Shown piece after piece: positions 11,843 through 21,900 of a stretch of 64,000 nt of DNA; within the stretch, counting starts at the first letter, position 1, and each line of letters opens with the position of its first letter. The notes beneath the pieces are model-generated. The model worked only from the letters and a program-made list of their open reading frames with translations. It did no database searches and had not been told where the DNA came from. The stretch is from Rhynochetos jubatus. Its lineage: Eukaryota; Chordata; Aves; Eurypygiformes; Rhynochetidae. Location: the NCBI GenBank assembly GCA_027574665.1, contig CM050676.1, positions 1,230,157-1,294,156 on the forward strand. The letters run 5' to 3'. Position numbers and translations under genes: made by a program.

Positions 11843-13144
11843 TTTGCGGGTGGGCGGCGGGGCCGGGGGGGTCTGGCCGGGCGAGGGGAGACGAAACGGT
11901 GCCGGTGGTCGCCAGCGTCCCGGTGCTCAGGGCCCGGCGGGCGGCGGCATCCCCGGCGGGGCTGCGGGATGCGCAGGGATGGCGGGGCCGCGCCGGTGCT
12001 CCCGCCTCCCCGCGCCGCCCGCACAGCTCCGTCTGCCGGGCGCTGCCCGCCACTGCCGCCGCCCCTCACCCCGGCCTCGGGGCGCGGCGCCCCCCGCCCG
12101 GGGTTGCGGCTGCTTCGGGGGGGCCGGGCAGGGGGCAAAGAGGGTCTCCGGGAGCGCGGTACCCGGAGCGGGGGAGGATGAAGGCGCTGCGGGCGCTGCC
12201 GGCTCCTTGCCCCGGGCAGCGCGGGAGGGACCACCCACCCCTCCTGACCGCCCCCCCCCCCACCCAGGAGGGTGCCCACCGCGTGCCCTGCCCCGGCCAA
12301 AGGTCACGCACATCGCGCCCCCCCCCCCCCCGCTGTGCCAGGGTCTCGGTGCGTCCCGCAGCCCTGACGGTGCGAAGGGCGGCCGCGGAGGGGGTGCGGA
12401 AGGGGGGAGCCCGGGCCATGCGCACCCCCACACCTTCTCCCCGCTCCCCCGTTACCCAACGCAACGGCCGCGTTGGGCAAACGCCAAACCGCCACGGGAA
12501 GCCCCGAGCCGTTGGGAAACGTGTGGCTGCTGGAGCCAGAGCCCCGCTCCGCAGCGAGGGTCCCCCCGCCCCGCGACACCCCCCGCCCCGGGACACCCCG
12601 CAGCCCTTCCTGTGCCCCAGGGGGGGTGCAGAGCAGGGGGAGCACTTGGCCCCCCTCTGCCCACAGCATCGCCCCACAGTCCCCACGGCTCTGAGCACAG
12701 CACAGGCCCTACGTGACCCACGGCGGCCCTGGGAGGTGTCCTGGGATGGGGGGGGGGGCGGCTCTGCTGCTCCCACCACTCTGCCAAGAGGATGGGGGCT
12801 TCATCCTGGTTACCCCAAGGCACGAGAGGAGCCAGGGCCAGGTTGGGAAGTTGCTCTGCTCTCCCTCTTCCACCCCCAACCTGCTCTCCTCCCAGCAGCA
12901 GCCACCCCGGCGGGTGGGGGGAAGCTGCAAGGCTGCACGTGCCCCCCGCCCCCCCAGCAGCATTGCGCTACCGGTGCCCCCCACCCCAGAGCGATTGCAC
13001 AAGGCAGCAACATCCAGAGAGGAGGAAGCAGGAGGGAGATACCCGCCGGCACCCAGGCAGAGGCTTAGCCCCCGGAATTATTGAAGCACCCCCCCAGCCT
13101 CCAGTGGCCCCGGAGGAGGTGGTGGTGGCCCGCTCTGCGCCGGC
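11843..13144. promoter_or_regulatory. CpG-rich region between PALM (-) and PRSS57 (+)
   Basis: The two genes are head to head and their start codons are 1.3 kb apart. The PALM side (about 11700-12500) is extremely CpG-dense and must hold the PALM 5' UTR and promoter; no TATA box is seen near the PALM start. The PRSS57 side is less CpG-dense. Transcription starts cannot be fixed from sequence. No coding exon is recognised between the two start codons. Confidence 0.6.
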
Positions 13145-14891
13145 ATGGCCACGGCTGCGCTCCTCATCCTCAGCCTGGGAGGCTCCATCCTGCTCCCAGC
13201 ACTGGCCTCAGCAGGTAACGGGAAAGCTGGGGCGGAGGGGGCTGGGCCCCACGGCCAGGGTGGGAGAGGAGACCCCGCGCTGGACCCCCATGGTGCCCAG
13301 GAGGCTTTGCCCAGCCACGCTTTGCCCTCCCCGGCCGGACAGCCTCAGGGAGTGCTGGGGTGCTCGGGACTCGCCCCCAGGAGCGGGACAGACGCGGGCG
13401 AGAGCCGTGCCCGGGCTCCCTGGCAGCCGGTGACCAGCTGCACCCGCCCACCAGGCACCCAGGGGAGCCGGATCATCGGGGGAAAGGTGGTGGCCCCCCA
13501 CTCCCGCCCCTTCATCGCCTCCATCCAGATGGACGGGCAGCACGTCTGCGGGGGCTTCCTGGTGTGGCCCAAGTGGGTGATGACAGCAGCCCACTGCCTC
13601 ATTCCCAGGTGAGCCGTGCTCCCATGGGGGCACATGTCCCCCCTCCGGGACACAGCGCAGCCCCCTTCAAACAGATACCCCCTCCCAGGCGGTTACACAG
13701 TCCTGGAGACCCCCCCCCTTTCTCCTGCCCACGCGTTCTCCCCTCGAGCCCACCTCGCCAGCCCCCTTCTCCCGGTCCCTGGTCGACCCCAGCCGCCACC
13801 GCACCCACTCAGGGTCCCTCTGCCGCAGGCGCAACCCCTCGGTGCGCGTGGTGCTGGGCGCCCACAGGCTGGAGGAGCCCGAGGGGTCCCAGCAGGTCTT
13901 CAGCATCGTGGAGTCCATCGCCCACCCCCACTACAACCCTCGCTCCACGGACAACGACATCCGCCTGCTCAGGGTGAGTCCCACCGGCTGGGAGGGGGGG
14001 TGCCCCGCGGGATGCAGGAGGGAATTGGGGTGCCCCACGCCCCGTGGGATGCGGGAGGGAGGTGCCCACTCGGGCCGAGCGGACACTAGATGTCAGTGCT
14101 TCTCCGGAGAAGCGGGACCGTGGGGTGCGATGGAGGCAGCTCCCGCCACTCCCCAGGCGGCCAGTCTCTGGAGCAGACTGGGACCAGTGCAGAAGGGCTG
14201 GCAGGGGGGTCCAGCCTCCGATGAGGGAAGGGCAGGGCTGCGGGGGAGGGCAGCATGAGCGGGAAGTTGGGGTGCAGGGGGTTGGGGCCCCCAGGGAGGA
14301 GCAGCTGGGGGGGCTCTACCCCAGCAGCAAAGCCACCCGCGCCCCCGGCTCACCCACCCCCAAAAGCTGAACAGGTCGGCGACGCTGAACGAGTACGTGA
14401 AGCGGATCCGCCTGCCCTCGCCGCACGTGGACCTGAAGCCCGGCACCGTCTGCTACGTGTTGGGCTGGGGGGACACGTCCAACTACGGCGACCAGCCGAG
14501 CGAGCTGATGGAGACCGGCACCACCATCGTCAAGCGGAGCATCTGCCGGACGCTGTGGCGGGGCAAAGTCTCGGCCAACATGTTGTGCGGGGCCAGCCGC
14601 AACGCCACGCTGCAGGGCGTCTGCGCGGTGAGTGGGGTCCCGGCCCCGTGACCCCCAGCCTGCCCTCCTTCCCCCCCAACCTCCAGGACACCCGCTAGTC
14701 TCGCTTTGCAGGGTGACTCCGGCGGACCCCTGGTCTTCAAGGGAAAGGTTTACGGCATCGTCTCGTTCTCCGGGGAGAGGTGCGGGGACCGCCGCTTCCC
14801 CGACATCTACACCAAGATCTCCAACTACATCGACTGGGTCCATCGCACCCTGCAAGGGCACCACCCTCAGAAGGGGGGTGCGGAGCCCTAG
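13145..14891 (+). CDS. PRSS57: Serine protease 57 (neutrophil serine protease 4-like)
   Basis: A secreted trypsin-fold protease of the granulocyte azurophil-granule type. Exons are 13145-13214, 13455-13608, 13829-13973, 14367-14627 and 14712-14891 (stop TAG), all with GT-AG borders, giving 269 residues. A signal peptide (about residues 1-23, hydrophobic [18 protein letters not shown]) precedes a short propeptide ending in SR, and the mature chain starts IIGG (residue 30). The catalytic triad is His70 (TAAHC), Asp118 (DNDI) and Ser213 (GDSGGP). The end [10 protein letters not shown]...FPDIYTKIS matches human PRSS57, as does the position between PALM and FSTL3. Oddities: the residue equivalent to Cys201 is Phe219, leaving the Cys136 equivalent (Cys152) unpaired, and the S1-pocket positions 189/190 are Gly-Val. 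Candidate N-glycosylation sites are NRS and NAT. The five-exon, phase-1-start layout is that of the elastase/proteinase-3 family, so another granule protease is the only real alternative. Confidence 0.88.
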
Positions 14892-15102
14892 CTGGGCTGG
14901 GAGGGGGGCCCGGGGGCTGCCTGGGAGCTCCCAGGAGGAGAGAAAAGGACCAGGACTCCCAGTTCCAGGGGGGTGTTGAGAGCTGATGCTCAGGGCAGGA
15001 GATGCTATGCCTGTTGGCAGGGGTAGCTGCAGCCCCCCCTGGCTGTACAAGAAGCCCCCACACCTCAGTCAGCCTCTCGCAGCAGCAGTGTTCACCTTCC
15101 TC

Positions 15103-15108
15103 AATAAA
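15103..15108 (+). terminator. PRSS57: PRSS57 polyadenylation signal
   Basis: AATAAA lies 212 bases after the PRSS57 stop codon and is followed by a CT/GT-rich stretch. It gives a short 3' UTR of about 230 bases. Confidence 0.75.
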
Positions 15109-15109
15109 T

Positions 15110-17640
15110 CCTCTGTCCCAGAGCTCTGTCCCTTCACCTTCCCCCTACCCACCCTCCTCCCCCCTTACAGGGGGGCACAGCCCCCAGCTCTGGGGAAGGC
15201 AGGAGCTCCCAGCACGCTCCCACCAGCCCTGGTCCACCCTAATCCTGCCCCAGGGACGTGATGGGGGGACAGACCCACCTGCCCTGGGAGCCAGCTGAGT
15301 GGGGGTGGGATTTAGCCCCCTTTAACCTGCTGGTGGGCAGCTTATTGGGGCCAGTCCTGACCCCTGCGCTGCCCCACAGGCTGTGTCCATCTCAGTGGGG
15401 CTGGCTTCTCCCAGTGCCCCCCTCCCATCCTTCCCCTGCCCCACCACGACCCCCCCCTCTGGCTGTCCCACTGCTCCCCTTGGTGCTCTGGTCCCCAGCC
15501 AGACCCCTGGCTTGTCCCAGGCTGGAGTGGATGGAGCAGGGCGGGGGGTGGGCAGGAGGAAGGAGGGAGGTGCCAGCCCCCACTCAGGACCAGGCCCTGC
15601 CCTAGAGGAGCCGAGATCCACATCCAGGTGCTGACACCCCATGGAGCATCCTCAGCAGTGCTGGAGCTGCCTCTTTGCCGGGGTGTGGATCCCCATCCCA
15701 CCCCGTCCCACCCTGTCCTGTCCCACCCCACCCCACCCCACCCCATCCCACCCTGTTCCGTCCCATCCCATCCCACCCCATCCCGTCCCACCCCACCCCA
15801 TCCCACCCTGTTCCGTCCCGTCCCATCCCATCACATCCCATCACATCCCATCCCATCCCACCCCGTCCCATCCCACCCCGTCTCATCTTGTCCCATCTCA
15901 TCCCACATCGCACCCTCCCCACGGCTCTACGGGACCCCCCAAACAGTGGAACCACAGACACCCCCCGGGGCAGCCGGGCTCCCAGCCACCCAACTGCGCT
16001 GGCAGAGCCCGCGGGGATCCCGTCGAGCGCCTCCCCCACCCCCCTTCCCCCCCCCCAGGCACGCTGGAGCTGCCCGTGCCGGCCGGGGGACGTGTGCTGA
16101 GCTGCAGCCGGGTCTCAGCCGAGACACGCACGCGGCGTGCGGCTTCGCCCCGTCTCCCGGGACAGACCCAGACATTCCCTGCCCCTGGTTGTTTGTTTTA
16201 GCTGGAAATTGCTGGCACACCGCGGGGTGCAGCCGCCCCCCCCTGCCCGGGGCATCCCGCGGGAGGCCGCAGCCGATCGCAGCATCTGGCACAAGCCAGG
16301 CCGCGGCCCTGGGGAGGGAGGATGGGGGCCACGGTGAGGCCGAGGTGCGAGAGGTCCCCGCAAAGCACCCTCACCTCAGTGGTCCCCGCGCCAGGGACCC
16401 CGGGGGGCTTTGGCTCCGTCTCCTCCCGCCCCGTCGCAATCCCGGCTCCAGCACAGGGTCAGGGGGACACGGCCGTAGGCATCGGTGGCCTTGGGGATAC
16501 CCAGCAGAGGACAGACCCCTGCCAGCCCCCAAGGAACCCCAAATCCCTGTGGGTTCCCTGCAGTGTGGGGCAGATCCCCCCCCAAGGATGCCGGGGCACG
16601 GCTGCCAGCCCCAGGGCTCCTGCCCACTGCCGGGAAGCCTGGAGAGCCGCCGCCTGTCCCGGCTTGTCCCGGACCACCCAAAATCCAGCGGGAAGGAGGC
16701 GCCTGACTCAGGGCCGTGTTTTGGAAGGCGAAATCTCCCGCTCATGGGTGGGAGCTGACGTAGCAGCCCGTGCCTGCAGGCTGGCATGCGGCAGCGGGCC
16801 AGGAGTGGCGGGGGCCAAACCCCGCGGCTGGGCCAGGCAAGCTGCCTCGGGGAGGACGGCGCTGCGGGGGGGCCACACACCGCCACGTGCCCAAAGCCCT
16901 GGGCAGCTCCTTTACGCCCATCCCCAAAAGCCGGGCACGGCGGGGGGCGGGCATCACTGAGACTGCAGATATAGAGGGGCTGTGGGAGGACCCCCCTCTG
17001 CCGTGCCCACCCTGGGGTGAGATGCTGCCGCCCGGGGGGTGATGCTCAGCATCCTCCCAGATGCAGGGGTGGGGTGCTGACCAGGAGAGAAGGTCTTGCT
17101 CCCCCACGCTGCATCACAGTACCTCAGTTTCCCCTGTGTAACCCCCCCCCAGGTCCAGGGGGGGTCTCTGTCAGAGCCATCCTGGCCCTGGGAGCTCCCA
17201 GCTGCTGCCTGGAGCTGGGCACAGGCTGGCGGGGGCGGGGCTCAACCCAGACTCGTGGGGGGGTCTGGGTGCTGTGGGCCCGTGGCCGAGGGGGCACTGC
17301 CAGAGCAGCAAGCCGGGGGTCTGCCGCCGGGGCCCCCGGCGAAGCATCGCACATCAGGACCCAATTAACGGCAGGAATTGTTTTGTGAGATCCCAACACC
17401 CCCCCGCCTCCGGCACCGCACGATATTGGGAACAGATTCATCGGCGCTGCGGGATGCCGGTCCCTCTTCCCACCCGCCGCACGCTGGGAAATCCCAGTGC
17501 CAGGCCGGAGCGGGGCCGAGCTCCTCACCCGCTGCCGGGAGCTGCCTGCCCCCCACCCCTCCCCAGGTGCCCCCACATCCCTCAACCCCTCCCTGGGGAA
17601 ACAGCCTCAGAACCCACTGAAGAGAAGCGGACCCGCAGCA
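15110..17640. other. Intergenic, PRSS57 to FSTL3 (tail to tail)
   Basis: No gene is recognised. The region contains the pentamer microsatellite described separately. A TGACTCA AP-1/NF-E2-type motif lies near 16707. CCTCAGTTTCCCC near 17123 could be a decayed SINE tail. The frames of 120-380 codons here run through repeats or are GC artefacts. Confidence 0.6.
15685..15912. repeat. CCCAT/CCCAC pentanucleotide microsatellite
   Basis: About 225 bases of degenerate pentamers (CCCAT, CCCAC, CCCGT, CCTGT) on the plus strand. They keep the opposite strand open as Gly/Trp/Asp-rich nonsense frames. Confidence 0.9.
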
Positions 17641-18913
17641 CCGTTAATTCGTGTTTTAATTAGAATCCGGATTGGAACAGAGCCGTAAAACGCCGCGCCG
17701 AGTAGGAAACGGATACGTTCCCACCGCCGCCGCCTCGGGAATGGGAACGGAATCATACAAAAATAGAAAAACGGGGTATTTTTATAGCTCTATAATATAT
17801 ATGATATTTCTATAAAGGCCGTGGCTCCTCGGTGGCAGACACGGGGTGGTATTTACACAAAACGAGCGAAGTAAAAATAAATACAGAGGGTGCGGACAGC
17901 GCAGGGGGTGCGGGAGGCGGGGGATGCGCAGCCGAGGGGGAGCCAGGCCGGGGGTCCCCGCGGTGGGGGCGGACAGGGCCATCGCCCCTCTCCCATCCGC
18001 CTCCGCCAAGCTGTGCTGCCCCAGCGCCGCACCCCCACGGCGGCTCCGTAGCGGGACACGGAGCCGGGTGCCGTCCCGGGGCACCACGCCGGCCCCGGAA
18101 ACGCCACCGGGGGCCACGGACCACCCCTCGTCCCCCACCGGCAGCCCGGGCGGCTCTCAAGGGGTTGTGGCGGGGAGCGATGAAGGGGGCGCTGGGTAGG
18201 GTGGTCCCCGGGGTGATGGGCTGTGGGCGGGGGCGCCTGCAGCAGCGGTGGGTTCGGTGGGTCTGGGGGCACAGTCGTGACCCGCGGACAGGGCCACCGT
18301 GAGCCACGCCGGGTGCCGGCGTCGCCTCAGGGGATGAGCAGGAGGCTGGTGCGAGCAGGCCCCGAAAAGCTTAACTAAAATCGGCTTTAACACACACAGG
18401 CTAAAACTTTAGGAGAAAATAAGACATATATATATATATTTATATAGAAAAATATCTATCCCTCCGTCTCCGATCCGACGCAGCGCCGCGCTGCCTTTCC
18501 TGCCACTGAGCCCCTCCGGGGAAGGCGAAAGCGCAGATTCCCTCTAGACCTCGACATCCCGGCCAGAAACGTCAGCGGAGTACCGAGAATTCCAGCCAAA
18601 AATAAATAGGCCCAGGGCTGCCGGCCAAGGACACGTTGGGGCCGGCGGCCCCCAACACGCGGCAGCACGGCCGCCCCCCTCAGCTCCGCCGGGCACCGGG
18701 GGCATCCCCGGAGCGGCTCGGCAGTGCTTTGGTCGGGCGGGTGGGGAGCTTCCCCCGGGCGCTGCGGGACCGAAATGGGGTCCCCCGCGAGTGCGTAAGA
18801 TACACGGGTATAAATAAGGATTTTTTTATCTTAATAAATACCAGGAATATGGTTTGTACAATATACACATAATGCCCCTGGCTCCCGGCTCCGGCCTCGC
18901 GGCGAGGGAGGAT
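17640..18913 (-). other. FSTL3: FSTL3 3' UTR with AU-rich elements
   Basis: The sequence after the FSTL3 stop includes several AT-rich patches in a GC-rich setting. Reading the transcript strand, UAUUUAUU-type motifs occur near 18835-18845, 18803-18812 (UUAUUUAUA), 18597-18607 and 17872-17884. A (TA)n run lies at about 18425-18446. A variant polyadenylation signal ATTAAA is at 17655-17660. The exact 3' end is inferred. The motifs match class I/II AREs that promote mRNA decay. Confidence 0.55.
17655..17660 (-). terminator. FSTL3: Candidate FSTL3 polyadenylation signal (ATTAAA)
   Basis: The plus strand reads TTTAAT, so the transcript strand reads ATTAAA, about 1.25 kb after the stop codon. No canonical AATAAA was found on this strand between the stop and this point. 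Confidence 0.4.
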
Positions 18914-21900
18914 TCACACGTAGTTCTCTTCCGCGTTGTCCGTCTCCGGGGAGAATTTGGCCGCAGCTGGAAACGGAGCAGGAGAAGGGGAGAAGCGGTG
19001 AGTAGGGTGCGAGGGGCGGTGCGTGTGGGGTCCAAGTTCACCGCCCCCAACCCGCCCTGCTCACCCGAGCAGCTCCCGTAGTGGCGCACGCCGATGGAGC
19101 GGCCTCGGTGGCAGGTGGCCCGCCGGAGGTGACACGCCGAGGGGTAGGTGACGTTGTTGTTGCCGCAAAGAGCGTGGTCCAGGCTGGTGGGTTCGGGGCA
19201 CGGCGCCGTCCGGCACATCACGCAGTGGGCGCTGCCCGTCTGGTCCACCACGCAGGTGTGGGTGCCGGGGCACACCACGCTGGAGCAGGACTCTGCGGGG
19301 AGGCACACGCGGCTGAGACGGGGGCCCCCACACAGCCCCTCAGCCCAGGCAGGCGGCGGGCATCACCCCAGGGGGACACAGGCAGCTCCGGGGGTCCCAA
19401 ACTCCCCCGTTGCCACCGCTGTCCCGGTTGCGAGGGGGCCCCGTGGGCACGGTCCAGCCGGAGCCTCGCCATGCGGGGGGAGCCGATGTCCGGCTGCGGA
19501 GCCTGAGCGCGCGGGGCTGAGCCCGGCTTGGCGCGGGGGGGTCCCACGCAGGTGCCTTGGCAGCCGCTCCGGTCACTCCAGCCGGTGAGGAGCCAGCACA
19601 GGCAGGATCAGGCCCTGCACAGAGCTCCGCTGCGCTGGCGCAGAGCAGGAGGCTCATGCATCCCCCCACCCATCAAATCCCCAGGGTCCACACAACCTGC
19701 CAGCCTCACAGCCCCCCAGTCCCGGCACAACCGCACGGCAGCGGCACGGCGGGACCCCCGACCCCACCCCTGACCGCCGTAAACACTTCGTAACGCCGTC
19801 CCTCGTCCTTCCCCGCCGGGTTGGAAGGAGATTTGGCATCTGCAACTCCCAGCTCACCACTCACATTTCTTGCCCCACATTTCCCTGCGCGGTCCAGGGC
19901 TTGACAGGCAAAGCATTTCGGGGGGGGGGGGGGGGGCTGGCAAAAATAACCATAATAATGCTGACAGCTCTTGGCAGGGCAAGGAGGATTGCTGCTCTCC
20001 TTAACAAAACAACAGAAAAAGGGGCTCGGTGTTTGGAAGTGACATTTTACGGGCTGTTTTGCCTCGGCCCGTGATGAGGCAAAGCCCCCATGTCACCAGC
20101 GGTTCCGCTGCCACGCGGTGCCCACCCCCCCGCTGCATCCCTGACGCTGGCCACTTGCTGCCCATCAGCGTCCGGCTGGCCGCGGAGCGACGGCCGCTCA
20201 CTGGACGCTTGGCCCTGGTCCCGCGCCGGGACAGACCTTCCCTCCCCGGGTACAGCCAGGGACAGGCCCCCGTTACAACCCCCCCAAATCCTCGTGCCGT
20301 GCTGGTGGGGCCGCCAGGTGGGAGCAGCCGTGCTCGGGGCAGGACGGCTGCTCCCGGGACACGCTGCCTGCGGTGGGGGGGTGAAGGGGAGACCTGGATT
20401 CCCAGTGGGAGAGGGCAGGATGGGGCAGGGAGACCCCTCTTCTCGCATCAAGGACCCGCGCTGCCGGGATCTCTTCCCATGCGGGCGCAGCTTGGACTGG
20501 TCCCACGCGGAGTTGGGACACAAGAGCCCCAGGGGATGGGATTGGGATGGGATGGGGACGGGAAGGGGACGGGAAGGGGATGACCAGACCTACTTTTGCA
20601 TTTGCCCTGGTACATCACTTCGAGGTCGGGGTGGTCTCTGCACTTGGCCGTCAGCAGGTCGCACTCATCCCGGTAGGTGTATCCGTCGGAGCCGCAGACC
20701 TGGAGCTTGCGGGGCAGGCTGGAGCAGTCGGGGGCACAGGCGCACTGGGGACGCCCGTGCTTCATCTTGCAGACCTTGTCGGGGCCGCACACCACCCCCT
20801 CGCAGGTCTCTGAGGACGGAGCGGCACGTGAGGAAGCAGCAACGGCTGCTCCCCCATCCTACGCCGCGAGGATCCGTCCTGCTCGGGCTGGCCAGCGCCC
20901 CGGCCACGCCGGGTGGCACTGCCCGGGACGGGGCCAGCATCGGCCCTCAGGGTCCCGAATCCCTCCCGGGGTCACGGCACGCACGCCGACACCGAGCAGC
21001 ATCTGGATCTGCTCAGCTCCGCCGAGGAGCAGGTCGTTGGCTGGAGCTCCGAGCGATCATCCAGCGCGCGCCCCGCCAGAGCCCCTCCGCTCCGCGCCCG
21101 CTAACTCCGTCCTGTGTATTTATTTTTTTGGAAGGAGACATTTCTTTTTCTTGTGCAATGGAAAAAGAAACAAAAATCTATCTCCGCAAGGCCCCGGCTG
21201 CTCCAGAAGGAACTGGGCTCCGCGAGTTGTCTGGGCAATCAGGAACGCCGCTTCCACCAGACAATACCCAGCCCTGTTTTGCTCCAGGCCTCCGTGACTT
21301 GAACGCCAGAGCGGGATGCAGCAGCGGTCGCAGATCCCCAGACAGGCAGCCGCTTTGTCCCCTGGGTCGCCTCCCGGCCAGCACGGGGGCCGGGTTCAGA
21401 GGGTCCCGCCAGCGCCCGGCTCTGCCCCGGGGCCGTGCCCACGCCGCGGCGGGGATGGAGAGGGCCCGGCGGGGATGGAGAGGGGCCCTGCCCGGACGCC
21501 GGTGCCTCTACGGGGGAGGCGACGGGGTCGGCGCCCACCGCAAGGCAGGGATGGGGGCTCTGAGTGGGGCGGCTGGAAGCCCACTGCCCCGCCCCAAAGG
21601 GATCCGTCGCCCCCTGAGCTCTCCGGGATGCGGGCGATGGCGGGAGCTGGGGGGTGCGGGGCTGCCTGCGGGTGCAGAGACACAGCTCCAGCAGCAGCTG
21701 GGGGGAGGAAGGTCTGGGCAGGACCCAGAAACTTCCCAACACCGGGATTCACCCCCAGGCAGGAGGGATTCCCGCAGACAGGGTGTGTGCTGGGAGCTGT
21801 TGGGAGGTAGAGAGGGGATTTCCCTGCAGCAGACGGGTCACTTTGGGAGACAGCGAGGGGGGTGAGGGGGAGCAGGAGGGGAGGGGAAGAGGAGGAAGGG

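Noticed and set aside
20090-21865. 591-codon plus-strand frame overlapping FSTL3
   Set aside because: It runs antisense across FSTL3 exon 3 and flanking introns, has no domain and no splice or start support.
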